Assembly (NCBI GenBank): GCA_001600455.1
Contig: BCKC01000002.1
Span: forward strand, 5,607,682 to 5,671,681
DNA length: 64,000 nucleotides
Reading direction: 5' to 3'
Source: Endocalyx cinctus
Taxonomy: Eukaryota > Ascomycota > Sordariomycetes > Amphisphaeriales > Apiosporaceae
The stretch's first letter is position 1. Each line of letters begins with the position of its first letter. This document shows positions 20,872-31,415 of the stretch, piece after piece. The notes beneath the pieces were generated by a model. The model did not search any database. It saw only the letters and a program-made list of their open reading frames with translations, and was not told the origin of the DNA. Both the position numbers and the translations under genes were made by a program.

Positions 20872-22672
20872 ATGGAAGTCCATCAGCCCGTCGACAGTGA
20901 ACCATCAAGTGGCTTTACATTTAGGACTTCTCCAGCAGCGATAAAACTCATATACGGCTCAATATGTCTCCTGACCCTTCTAGAAAGCCTTGATGCCACC
21001 TCGATCGCCGTCGCCCTTCCAGTGAGTCCCTAAATAGTGCATATAAATTGTTTTGGAGATCTAAGCAAACGACGGATTTCATTGACCTTTTCTTTTTCAT
21101 GCGACTAGATCATCGCCGAAGACCTGGACGCCGGCTCAACCGCGACCTTCTCGCTCGGCACAGGCTTCCTACTAGCAAGCATCGTCTTTCAGCCGGTTTT
21201 GACAGAGTTCTCGCACGTGGCAGGGAGGAAACCTGCTTTTATCTCGGCCTTGACGCTATTCCTGATCGGCGCGGTAATTGCCGCCACGGGCCGGTCCGTG
21301 ACCCAGGTGTTAGTTGGCCGGACTATCCAGGGAGTAGGAGCTGCCGGACCGCTGGCGCTGTCTGTCGTCGTCATCACCGATCTGTTTCTCCTTCGCGAGC
21401 GGGCGAAACTTATTGGAGGATTAAACGCAGTTTGGTCAATTGGCAGCATTACTGGTCCCATTATTGGAGGCGCTTTTATTCGAGGGGCTTCTTGGGTGAG
21501 TCGTTTATTCTTCAAGTTAAATATGATTTCATCAAAAAAAAAAAAAAAAAAAAGACTTTGATTGATAACAGCGATAATCTAAGTTTTCCAATAAATAGCG
21601 GTGGATCTTTTGGATCAATCTACCGATCGGCATCCCTATTCTAGTCTTCATCTACTGGGTCCTCGGCTACGATAAGCCCGAAGGCACATTGATTAACAAC
21701 CTTCGAAAGGGTGATTGGGCCGGAGCGGCTCTCTTTTTCGTATCTGCTGTTTCTATTCTCTTACCTTTGATCTGGGGCGGTGTTGTGTATCCATGGCGCT
21801 CCTGGCAAACACTTTTCCCCTTGGTGCTCGGTGTAGTGTTGTTGGTGGTGTTATGCTGGCATCAAATTTATTACGCCAAGAGCCCAATCTTTCGACCTAG
21901 TGTTTTCTCTCAAGTGCCAGGAGCCATTGGACAAGTCGGTGCGCTCATTCACGGCATCCTTTTGTGGCTTCTTGTCTACTACATAGTCATATACTATCAG
22001 GGCGTCCGGGGTTACAGCGCTCTCATCAGCGGCATAGCCGCCCTACCCGAGACGCTCACGCTGGCGCCGATCGCCGTTATCTCTGGTATTCTCATTGGAA
22101 AGACGGGGAGGTACGCATGGGCGACGACTATCGGCTGGGCCCTCACCACGGTGGCCTTCGGGCTATTTATCTTAATGGATGAGATGAGCTCCCTCGTCGC
22201 ACTAGTTTTCATTAATCTCATCCCCGGCTTCGGACTGGGCATGCTGCTACCCGGAATATCCATGACGGTCCAAAATTCGGTTTCGAACAACGATGCAGGC
22301 CACGCTGTCGCCATCTTGGCACTACTAAGATCCACGGGGCAGTGTCTCGGCGTCGCCATCGGTACGGCGGTTTTTACAAACCAACTAAGCCCCGAGCTGT
22401 ATCTCGTTGGTGCTAGCGTGACAGCAAATGATGTGCTAAGTTTGATTGGTAGCTTTCAGGCAAATGATCACACGGACGACGTCATTACTGGAATAGTAAA
22501 AGCTGTAGTCGGCGCTTTAAGGGTGGTTTGGATTCTGGCCGCTCTTCTTTCGGGAATATGCCTTATTGGATTTTGCTTCTTGAATTATCACTACGACGGA
22601 AGACTTAGAGATTCAAATGATCACTCATCTGATGGAGAGAAGACTATGAACTCGACTGCTCAAGATGAGTAG
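20872..22672 (+). CDS. MFS drug/metabolite exporter, 14-TM DHA2-like
   Basis: Three exons in exact phase: 20872-21021, 21109-21495 and 21599-22672; 536 aa. Intron 2 (103 nt) contains a 21-base A-tract. Family motifs are LTLLESLDATSIAVALP in helix 1, GRTIQGVGAAGP, and the antiporter motif C in SIGSITGPIIGGAFI. RWIFWINLPIGIP at the exon 2/3 splice is characteristic of fungal 14-TM exporters of toxins and secondary metabolites. By family it is a plasma-membrane H+ antiporter that expels small molecules. The neighbour is the divergent TLC/Lgt fusion, so co-expression is plausible but not shown. Confidence 0.92.
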
Positions 22673-23776
22673 TTGACCAAGTATTGTACATGTAAGTACG
22701 GTATGTTTAATATCATAGGCGAATTCACCCTATATATAAAGCCTTCTTTTTTTTTTTTTTTTTTTTGATATATTCATGTATTTTTATATTTCTAACTCTT
22801 GCAAATATAAATCCTTCAAATTGCCGCATAGTTCTTTTGCTTCTAATCATGATCTTTCTGCACTCAAATTAGTAACTAATTAGCGTCTCTCATACTCATA
22901 TACAGCTACCAGGAAGAAATATAGCTCACTAAATTTTGTTCAATATATGGAACGCAGAAAAGGGAAGGAAAGGGGGCCTACTGCAAAGTTTGATACGACT
23001 TCAGTCACCTTAGAAGCATGATTTGAAAAGTAGCCAGCACTCTCAGCTAGAGAAATGAGGTACGTCACGCCTCGCAGTAGGGTATTTCAAATTCCATTTA
23101 TTTCTGCTACCGGTAATGAGTCTCTTCCGTGTATGTGTCTCCTCTAGCGTGATTATATCCATGAATTTGATCCAAATCTTCTTCTTGCATAATCATCTTT
23201 TATTGTCACGGGTACTTATTAAACGAAACTAAGTTCATCTGATCATGATGCCACTGCGGCGTAAACATTAACTTAGACATGTTTACTGTATCGAATGGAA
23301 GGTTGAGATCCGAGTGAGTGGGTAGCTCTCTTTGGGTTCCAATACATAATAGAAAGAAAAGCGCTGTTACAAGGAAGAGTATCTCATAGACCTCGCGGCT
23401 ATCATGTGATATCGACATTTGGATACGCAGCAAACATTTTTCTCTACGGGGAAGGTTACATACAAGCATGCACTATATGCAATGCAATGCTAGTCAGCGG
23501 AAAATTAATTATGTCTCGGTTTATGTACTGAGATGCCGGAAGATTACTATGCCACCTTCTCGCCTTAGAGAAGGGCCGTTTCGTCGTGTAATCCTTCAAT
23601 GAAACCAGTATGAAGATTCTCAAATAGGACTATATCCTAGTATTCGAGCTCTCTATATTAATCCTGATATTTCCCACATTTGTTTAACCTTAGAACATCT
23701 ACCTCTAATCAGTCAGTACAGAGCTTTTTCCTTTCCACGCCTTGATATACCACCGAAGACAGAAACCATTGCCAAA
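22673..23776. other. Intergenic, no gene seen
   Basis: About 1.1 kb with a T-run at 22747-22766 just after the MFS stop. Only short frames without motif are present. Confidence 0.55.
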
Positions 23777-24349
23777 ATGCTGATGAAACGTATTGGAATG
23801 CTTGCGTTCATTTCTGCAAGAATCCACGACGCTGTAGCTGTGCAGACTGGCGTCATGACACAACCTGGCGACACAGTGCGCATCGGGGTTGAAGAAGTGA
23901 CAACTGGCCCGAGCCCTCACTTCACGAGCGAGATACCCCTTAACGATGTTATGAAAGAAGGAGATACGTATGTGCTGATGTGGGATGACAACGGGAGGAA
24001 CGATACCTTTACGTTTCAAATATCTTCATTTTTTACGAACCTCACGGGTCCGGTTGAAACTGAGTTCGTTGATGGTAAGTAAACCGTCTTCTTAAATTTA
24101 CTCTCATGGACGTCATCACATTAAGATACCTGTAGAAGGTTTTATTGGATTTTCTGGAGAATGGATTACATGCTGATGATAATTATTACTTGCATTATAG
24201 AGGTGCGTTTTGGCGATTTACAATACCCCTGGACTGTGAAAGCATTCCCAGACCGACAAACTCTGGATTACTACTATCGCTTTGGGTTTATCTACAATGA
24301 GGGATACGGATTTACCCTTCTTCGCGTTTTCCAGATCGATACCTCGTAG
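23777..24349 (+). CDS. Hypothetical small protein, 148 aa
   Basis: Two exons, 23777-24074 and 24201-24349, in phase across a 126-nt intron with GTAAGT donor and TTATAG acceptor. I do not recognise the family. The N-terminus (MLMKRIGMLAFISARIHDAVAVQ) is weakly signal-peptide-like. The rest looks like alternating beta strands with aromatic and acidic turns, for example YVLMWDD, LQYPWTVKAF and LDYYYRFGFIY. There are two possible N-glycosylation sites (NDT and NLT). A small secreted beta-sandwich protein is possible but unproven. A tight intron and continuous composition support a real gene. Confidence 0.55.
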
Positions 24350-25028
24350 TTGATGCGGTCTCTTAAAGAAGGATATGCGAGCCTTCCCTCTTTTGACGGA
24401 GTGTTGTGAGTATATTTTGTGCCTAGGGTGTGTGGGTTAAGATTTCTATGAAGTGAGAGATAAACGTCAGATGGTTATTATTCGTATTTCTAGCACCATA
24501 ATTTTACTTGATAAGAACTGCTGTTCGGGTAAGAAACCTAGCATTTCTATTGCTTCTATAAATCGTGATGTTGTACCTCGTGGCGAATAGTTACTTAAGT
24601 ACTAACCGCATAACTGAGCAGCAAATAATCGTAGAACTGACAAGTTGCGGCTCGGCCCGACCCACCCATCTATCAACCAGGAACAGAATCGCTCAACATT
24701 TCGCACATAAAAAACATTTCATGATAGACATATTTATATATAGTATAACATATTTTCAGAAATGAAGAACAAATGCAGCTGGAGAAATAAAATACTGTAG
24801 CGACCATTGTGGGCCTGGTATGCTGGCTAAAGCAGAGTCGATATAGCCTAAGAAAGAAGCTCCACCATGAGGGTTTTCAGAACTCAGTTTTAATAGAGAC
24901 ATTCAGGGCTTATGGGTCTCCTTACCTAATTTATCTAAGCGCACAATTAGGGCTCGGTCAATAGCACATAGTTGATTTATATTATAATAAGAGGTCAGAA
25001 TTTCAACCAATAAGATAACATCAAAGCA
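24350..25028. other. Intergenic, no gene seen
   Basis: About 680 AT-rich bases before the tRNA gene. It holds one copy of the recurring ACTTAAGTACT palindrome at 24594-24604. Confidence 0.5.
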
Positions 25029-25116
25029 GCTTTGGTGGTGTAAAGGTAACACTTCAGATTCTGATACATCAAATGTGTATTTTCTGATACTCTGGGTTCG
25101 ATTCCCAGCCGAAGCT
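25029..25116 (+). tRNA. tRNA-Gln (anticodon CTG) with a 17-nt intron
   Basis: The full cloverleaf can be drawn by hand. The acceptor stem is GCTTTGG/CCGAAGC, 7 bp with one G-T pair. The D stem is GTGT/ACAC with a GG-containing loop (A box), and the T arm is CTGGG-TTCGATT-CCCAG (B box). The anticodon stem is TCAGA/TCTGA with loop TT-CTG-A. The intron follows position 37 at about 25065-25081, the canonical site for eukaryotic tRNA introns. The mature length is 71 nt before CCA addition. Confidence 0.93.
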
Positions 25117-25130
25117 TATTATTCTTAGAC

Positions 25131-25140
25131 TTTTCTTTTT
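25131..25140 (+). terminator. RNA polymerase III terminator
   Basis: Two T-runs (TTTT and TTTTT, separated by C) lie 15 bases after the tRNA 3' end, the normal Pol III stop signal. Confidence 0.8.
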
Positions 25141-25439
25141 GTCCCGTTTTCATGGTGCTATCCTCCTCAGAGGTCTTTCTTTTTTAAACCTCGGATTTCT
25201 AATCTGATCTTGTTCTTTATTTCGATATTTCGGTACTCTTCTTTTTTTTTTCTTTCTCAGAGTTGCCAGTTGTTCCCATCTGCCATAATCTGTTTGAAAC
25301 TTAATTGGAATTGGAACCTATTTATTAATTTCGATTTTTTTTTCTCTCATTAATTAGGTGTATAAATCTGATATTACTCACAGTCCAGGAACATATCCTC
25401 AATCATTCTTTGAGCGACTGAAACGCAATAATGTTGTAG

Positions 25440-26334
25440 AACTCCCCACCCGGATCGTGATTTGCCCATGATTAACGTTTGAAATCCTCATCGCCGTCGC
25501 GATCCCAGTCACATCAGACTGAAGTTGCCGGACTATCACTGAATGAGTTCACGGGTGGGTCGATAGACCACGGCATAACGAGATCCTTATACATGTCTCG
25601 AGAGAGCCTGTTTCCAGGTAATTATTTCCTAAGGCGCTAGTATGTCGTCTTCGACATGAGACAACACTTTTTGCCCCACTTCGGCATTAGGGGTCAAAGA
25701 ATCTGTGTGCCCAGATTATTTTTAATTCACACTAATTAAAAAAAAAAAAAAGAAAAGAAAAGACATTATATATGTGCTCACGGTAGTAGAGAGAAGATCT
25801 CGTCCAAAGATCTACTGTTCCCCCCGGTTTGACCATTTTCGCTGCTTGGGGCCAAAGCTGCTCCATGCGAAACCAGTTGGCCCTTTTGGCTCCTAGGGAA
25901 AACCCTCTACGTCAGCGATCCGGTAAAACCTATTTAAGTATAAAATATTATCCAGATACTTATGGCCACAGCAGCAGTCAAAAAAAAAGGTCTACCGTGC
26001 CTTCGGTCAAAAATTCAGATTTTTCCAATTGTTCCGCTTCGAGTATTTCGGACCGAACCAGTGCCTCGTCAGCAGCACCCTGCTTTACCCTAGCGATCAT
26101 CTCTTCGCTTGGGTCGGAGTCTACGGCTTGAGAGAAATGAGGTGCGAGGAGTTTCGTAGCTTGACCGGTACCGCAGCCGACGCCCATCACCGTGCCTCTT
26201 TGTCTACCCTGCGAGTCGTGGTAGGTGATTACCTCTTCGATGATGCTGGACGCGTACGTGTCCCTACTCGCTGCGTACTTCGCTGCTTGGGTCGAATTGT
26301 AGGACCGGAATGTCGGGTCTAGAGGTTGGTCCAT
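25440..26334 (-). pseudogene. SAM-dependent methyltransferase pseudogene
   Basis: Starting at ATG 26334, the frame gives an N-terminal segment and a SAM-binding motif I-like core (VMGVGCGTGQATKLLAPHF), ending in GTVDLFF at an 8-T run. Downstream on the same strand the same protein continues in pieces. Near 25875-25800 is NWFRMEQLW, then KPGGTVDLWTRSSLYYH. After a plausible intron (GTGAGC donor, CACAG acceptor) comes TPNAEVGQKVL, then a TAG, a frame change, and LSRDMYKDLVMPWSIDPP. The order matches a type-11 (Crg1/trans-aconitate-like) methyltransferase of about 300 aa. A poly-T frame break, at least one nonsense codon and a small frameshifting insertion make it non-functional as read. Confidence 0.75.
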
Positions 26335-26934
26335 TGTGGGTATATACATATTTTTATCAAGCGTATAATAGGTACTCAACCAATTGTTGGGTTAGATAAG
26401 GTCGTAATGATATGCGACGTCTTCTCATCGGCCTTGGCGTCAAAACGAGGCTTTATATACACGGGCTTGATAATACACCGAGCACATGTTGGTCGTTTTT
26501 TTGAGTCATCTTACATGCATGCATCTCTACCGATAACGCAGCGATATCTTACTGAAAATCAGCACCAAGGTTTATTTACTGCGTAGCTTGACTGTGCCTC
26601 CTCCTCCTCCTCCTCCTCCTCCTCCTCCTCGATATTACGTTTAATTATGCTCGGCCTGTAATATGAATCAAGTAATTCTTGTCTGCACGAGAGAAAGAAA
26701 AGACATACGTCGATCATCAGACATTGGAATTGACATTTACTATACTTTGTCCAGATGTCCTACTATTGTCTAGCCCACATAATTACTTATTTGCTTATGT
26801 CGTTTTGAGGTCTTGTTTTGAGACAATATCAACGTATAATTTGAAGTTCGTGCTATCATAACGATATTACCTGCTCTACATTCATTAGGAACATCTCATG
26901 TATGTATAATATTATAATTTAACTGGCATTACTA
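26335..26934. other. Intergenic with a triplet microsatellite
   Basis: 600 bases between the methyltransferase relic and the F-box gene. Apart from the CCT-repeat nothing gene-like is visible. Confidence 0.5.
26597..26630. repeat. (CCT)n microsatellite
   Basis: About 11 uninterrupted copies of CCT (AGG on the other strand) in non-coding DNA. Confidence 0.95.
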
Positions 26935-27921
26935 TCATTTTTTATCTGTTATCTTTCTCGACTCCACATCCATTATCCACTGAATATCTTTATCGTGTTG
27001 ATTCGATGGTAAGTACACCCACTGCTGACTATCCTTCCTCCAAACGCGATTCGGCAGGTACGCTTCCAGTAGATAATACGTGTCGCGATGAAAGGGGACC
27101 TCGAAGCTCGGCGGACCGCTGCGCTCGAGGAACGCGTCGGTACCGGCGTCGACGTCCTCCCGAGTCATGCGGAAGCGCTTCCGCCGATTGCCCTTGTTGG
27201 CGGCGTGGCGGGCGATCGAGCGCGTGGTCGAGTCCAGGTGCACCTCGAGGACGCGGGCGTGCCAGAGCGGTCTATTCAACGCCTTGCGCACGATCCTCGC
27301 GCTCCTCGCGAGGAGCTTCCCGTTCCACGCCGGGAAGGTGCCCCGCGGGATCGTCGCGATGGGCTCGCCTCGGTCGAGGCGGTCCTGCCAGTACGCGAAG
27401 TCGACGATCAGGTTCAGCGCCGACCACCGGATCACGCAGGTCACGCACGTGCATATCTCGGACGGATCCAGGGCCGGGATGTGCTGGTAGGGCTTCGTGT
27501 GGAGGTCAAATACCCTTTGCCGACCGGAGGATCGGAGAACCTGCTGGCATGCGGGGTCCAGCTCCGGCAGGAGAACAGGTAATAGAAAGCATCGCTGCAG
27601 ACACCGATACCGAAAATTGTTGATTTTCGACGCTAGCCAAGCCTCGTTCTCGGGGTTGGTGATGAGCGCACGAGTGTCTCTATTCAACAGCATTAAATTG
27701 AAAATATCACTTGGTTTGAGATAACGGAAAATTTCCAACAGTAATTCAATCGGTAGTTTATTTAGAAGATGATTTTTTGGTTGGCTTTGGCCTGGGTTTT
27801 TATTCTTCGAAGCCTGTCGCTTACGGAGTCGCTCTGTCCGTTTGGAGCGGAGAGTGAGGGCTTCCGTCTTATCCTCTAACTCTCCTAGGTCCTCGTCATC
27901 TACAATGGTGGATTTTGTCAT
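26935..27921 (-). CDS. F-box protein
   Basis: Single exon, 328 aa. After a charged N-terminal tail, residues 53-97 form an F-box: NKLPIELLLEIFRYLKPSDI followed by FNLMLLNRDTRALI. By family the F-box binds Skp1 and places the protein in an SCF ubiquitin ligase as substrate adaptor. The remaining 230 residues contain a conserved-looking CTCVTCVIRWSALN cysteine motif and Trp/Tyr-rich segments (PAWNGKLLA, DTYYLLEAYLPNRVW). This layout is common in large ascomycete F-box families whose targets are unknown. No WD40 or LRR repeats are present. The coding region is much GC-richer in its middle than its flanks. Confidence 0.88.
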   Translation of the reverse strand: MTKSTIVDDEDLGELEDKTEALTLRSKRTERLRKRQASKNKNPGQSQPKNHLLNKLPIELLLEIFRYLKPSDIFNLMLLNRDTRALITNPENEAWLASKINNFRYRCLQRCFLLPVLLPELDPACQQVLRSSGRQRVFDLHTKPYQHIPALDPSEICTCVTCVIRWSALNLIVDFAYWQDRLDRGEPIATIPRGTFPAWNGKLLARSARIVRKALNRPLWHARVLEVHLDSTTRSIARHAANKGNRRKRFRMTREDVDAGTDAFLERSGPPSFEVPFHRDTYYLLEAYLPNRVWRKDSQQWVYLPSNQHDKDIQWIMDVESRKITDKK

Positions 27922-29061
27922 TATAATGTATTAAATTGAATAAGATATAGGTGTAATTAATGATTGATAAATGAATATGTATACGTATACGTATTGAGCA
28001 GATTCTTGGGTAGGATAAAATGAAGAAAATACGTGATAATAACTGAATTATCATCTAGAATTTAAGTCAGGCCTACGTAGAACCTCACTAGGTTACGTCC
28101 ACTATAAGTACTTGTAGATTAGGTCCTTAGGCGGCTGGGCAGCTACCAAGTGCCTACTTCTTAAGTACTTAGGTACTGTCCAGTCTGTGTGTGAAAGTGA
28201 CGATAAGAACTTTCTGAGGATGGTTTCTTAGGCTTATCAGATCCGAGCCAATCAAGTCTCTCATAAACCAAAATACAGCATATTTAAGCTCTATAGTCCA
28301 CTATGTACCTATATAGTAGGTAGGTTCATCACTAATTTTTAGTATGTCAGATCTGTTGAACTCCACTAAATATCCTGATGACGTGATGATTGATTATCTA
28401 ATCCAGAGCTAACCTTATCCCCGCACTCCAGGGGGAAAACCTCGAGGATTCGTCAATGCAGTCTCCCGAATCATGCTTGTCTCGTAGTAAAATTCTCTCC
28501 GTTATACACAGTTGGTTAATTTTTCATTGCTGACGATCAGAATAATTTATCACGGTGATTTATCAACTCACATTGGTGTAGAGTGTGCCTAGCTCCAATA
28601 AATAATGATGGAACTCGATCTTCAATTCTTAGGATAGGTTGATGTCTTTGCTGTTCTGACCTTGCTAACTGCCGGCGTCGTTGATAAGCGCGGTAGAGAA
28701 ACGATATGGTAGGTACTTAAGTACGCAAGCAATGGCTACACCTACGAGGCCGATAGTATCCGTGCATTCTAAGCCTATAATTATTGCACAAGAATTAAAT
28801 GATCCAACTATAAGTTATAATAAGTGCTGTCGGGATATATCCAATATCCCAAGCTCAGCTGAAAATATCGAGCTTTTATCATGTCAATCAAGTCAAGAGA
28901 TTGAGTTAACTACTAATTAATTGCTTAAGTACTTCCCTGGGTATTGATGTATTCTGGATGCATATACTACTAAGTTATATAGCCACTACCTTTAAAGACC
29001 ACAACAGCAACCCCTCGTTCTATTCATCTGTTACTTACCTTCTAGTACCATCTTCGACGCT
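27922..29061. other. Intergenic, no gene seen
   Basis: About 1.1 kb of AT-rich DNA with several copies of the CTTAAGTACTT palindrome (28160-28171, 28715-28724, 28924-28934) and tandem TAGGTAGG-type words. No gene is supported. Confidence 0.5.
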
Positions 29062-30210
29062 ATGTCTACAAACGACTTTGGACCCAAAGTCTCAGATGCT
29101 GAATGCGAAGGACATAAAGACGAGGTCATTAACTTATATCAGGTTCGTAGACTAAGTTTTATATTCTGAATTACGACGAGATAGTGCTCTAATAGAGGCT
29201 TGTTTATCGCATATCTGCGCTCTACTTCAACATTCGCGGCAATGTCGCTTGCCGAGAATCTTTTCCGATCGGCTACACAGGGCGATAACTTGGACATAGT
29301 CAAATTTTTACTTAATGACACTTCTTGATCAGTAAATATAAAGGTGCGTGTTGTAAAAACGGGGATAAATATATACCACTTGAAGCAGCTGCTCGATATC
29401 AATTGTTTGAAGTCCTCGGTTATCTTCTTTACCAAGATTCTAACAAATCCACGTCTTATCCGAAGCGTGATAAACACGAGGCACTCGCGTTACTCCTTGA
29501 GAATCATTTAGTAAGAAGGTCTACACTCAATGAACATTTCTTGGGTCTAGTGGATTACTACGTTTCTGGAGGCGAACACCACCGACTCTATAACGAGTAT
29601 TATAAATGCATTTGACATGTTTACAGACCGCCGGCTTACATTATTCTCAATGAGAAGTTCTCATTGAGAACGCTACCTTTCAACCAACGTGCGGACGCGA
29701 AAAGTGAAATAAACAGTACTGTGAGAAAAGGTTCTCGCTATCGCGGCACAACCCTGCTTTTGGAAGTTATCATAACAGAGAGCTTAAGGATTGTTCAACC
29801 TCTTGTTCAGTATGACGCTGATATAAACGAGCTAGCAAACTATCGATTACAGTGAACAGCTCTTCAAAGAGCCGCTATGTTAGACCTAATTAATATAGTG
29901 ACCTACCTCTTAGAGAAGGGAGAAAATGTGAAAGCTGAACCCGCGAAGATAGGCAGAGCGACTACGCTACAGTTCGTAGCTATTAACGGCAACTTCGAGA
30001 TGGCCACAAAGCTCATAGCACATAGTACGGGCTTGAACGTACCCCCAGAGCTTAGATTACACGGATGCTAGCCCCTCGAACAGGCGGCCGAAAACGGCCG
30101 CCTCCATACGATTAGGCTGCTCTGGGAGACCAATTGTGGTCCCATCGGCTCTCAACAGTGTCATAGGGCTATGCGCCGGGCAGAATATAATGGGCATTCA
30201 TTTTCGCTGT
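29062..30210 (+). pseudogene. Ankyrin-repeat gene relic
   Basis: A start-like segment at 29062 (27 codons, ending before GTTCGT) is followed by scattered ankyrin-repeat fragments in different frames. Near 29241 is LFRSATQGDNLDIVKFLLND, then a stop. Near 29375 is LEAAARYQLFEVLGYLL. Near 29950 are LQFVAINGNFEMATKLI and, after a TAG, PLEQAAENGRLHTIRLL. The order and spacing match a tandem ankyrin domain of the kind found at the C-terminus of fungal NLR proteins. There are at least four in-frame stops or frame shifts. I see no intact catalytic or NB-ARC partner nearby. Confidence 0.7.
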
Positions 30211-31415
30211 AAATTGCTGATAGAACAGCTCGTGGTCAGCTCAACCGCAATTTATTCGCCCGCACCAGGCGAAACATAAGAATTTCCGAGTCAGCAAATT
30301 CTAATGAGAGTGTATTTTCGATATCTAGTCTCAGGACTTGATTTCAATTGGATCCTTGTAAATAGAGGTGTACCGCTCGAACACTCAAGATGGAATACTG
30401 TACATACACTTTGGAGGAGCTGATTTATTGAATCGAAAACGTTAAAATTGTTCTTTAAAAGACGATCAAAGTCACATCCCCTATAGAATTTTATTTTCTT
30501 ATTCGCAGTTATAGGTGGTCTAGTGGCCCCTCTCTTCGTGCAAGCTACTTAAGTACTTATCATGATATTGTCTAATAAGTTGTCAGCGCACATTTGAAAA
30601 AAAAAAAGGTAGTTCTAAGTTAGTATGACCACTATGATTGCCGGATACGACTCGTAGGCACGTCTTAAATAGATTTGAACCCATCCACCCGCCGTCTAAC
30701 TGAATACAATATTATAAAGTCTCTATAAATCATCTGAAATTAATTCATATTGTCAGCGGAAGTAGGTATCATTGTTCGAACTTCGAACATGATGTAGTGT
30801 TTTACAATGGAACCCCATGGGACCCCATCGCCTTCCCATGGGGGCCCGTCAAGAAAACGAAAGGAACTCCCACCAATTTCCCATATAATAAAAATACTCC
30901 CATGGGACTCCCATGAGACTCCCATGGGGGCATGGGAGCTTGGTGTGGGATGGGAGTGTAAACACGTAACACGATGCTCTTAAAAAGAATTTGTTTTAGT
31001 TTTAACTTACTTTGGCGAGTAGCTCAAGATTACGATCCCTCACCTTCTTACCAAATATTAGTTGTAGTACCTATCCAACGGATCGCCAGTTCTTTTGCAG
31101 TTGCTTACCATTTTAATCTAATGTCATCAATTTAGATCCGTCTAAGCCACAGTGACAGTTCTATCACGTGATTCGATTAAGGGAGGACATTCTCCATCTT
31201 TCTTTTCACTAAACGACCTGTGCCGCAGACATTTCGTCAGCCAAGACCGCAGCGCCTCAACCAATTGATGGTGAAAGGAGCTAGGGAGGTAGCCCATTTT
31301 CTATATATATACCAATTGGTTTCTCCCACTGACGAGAGAGCATGAAATTTCCACCATACGCATTCATTATTACTTCCTCGGTCAATTATTTCTAGGTAGA
31401 ATATCATCCTGGGCC
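30211..31415. other. Intergenic with palindromic repeats
   Basis: 1.2 kb containing the CCCATGGG cluster, a CTTAAGTACTTA palindrome at 30548-30559, and the promoter of the coiled-coil gene. No gene is supported. Confidence 0.5.
30805..30960. repeat. Cluster of CCCATGGG palindromes
   Basis: Four perfect CCCATGGG octamers at 30814, 30835, 30899 and 30921, plus several one-off copies, lie within 150 bp of otherwise AT-rich DNA. Many can pair with each other as hairpins. Confidence 0.8.

Noticed and set aside
21048..21644. A plus-strand frame running through both MFS introns
   Set aside because: It is out of frame with the transporter and includes the intronic A-tract; splicing restores a clear MFS protein instead.
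27006..27623. A 205-codon plus-strand frame opposite the F-box gene
   Set aside because: Arg/Ser/Gly-rich shadow; the minus strand has a clear F-box.
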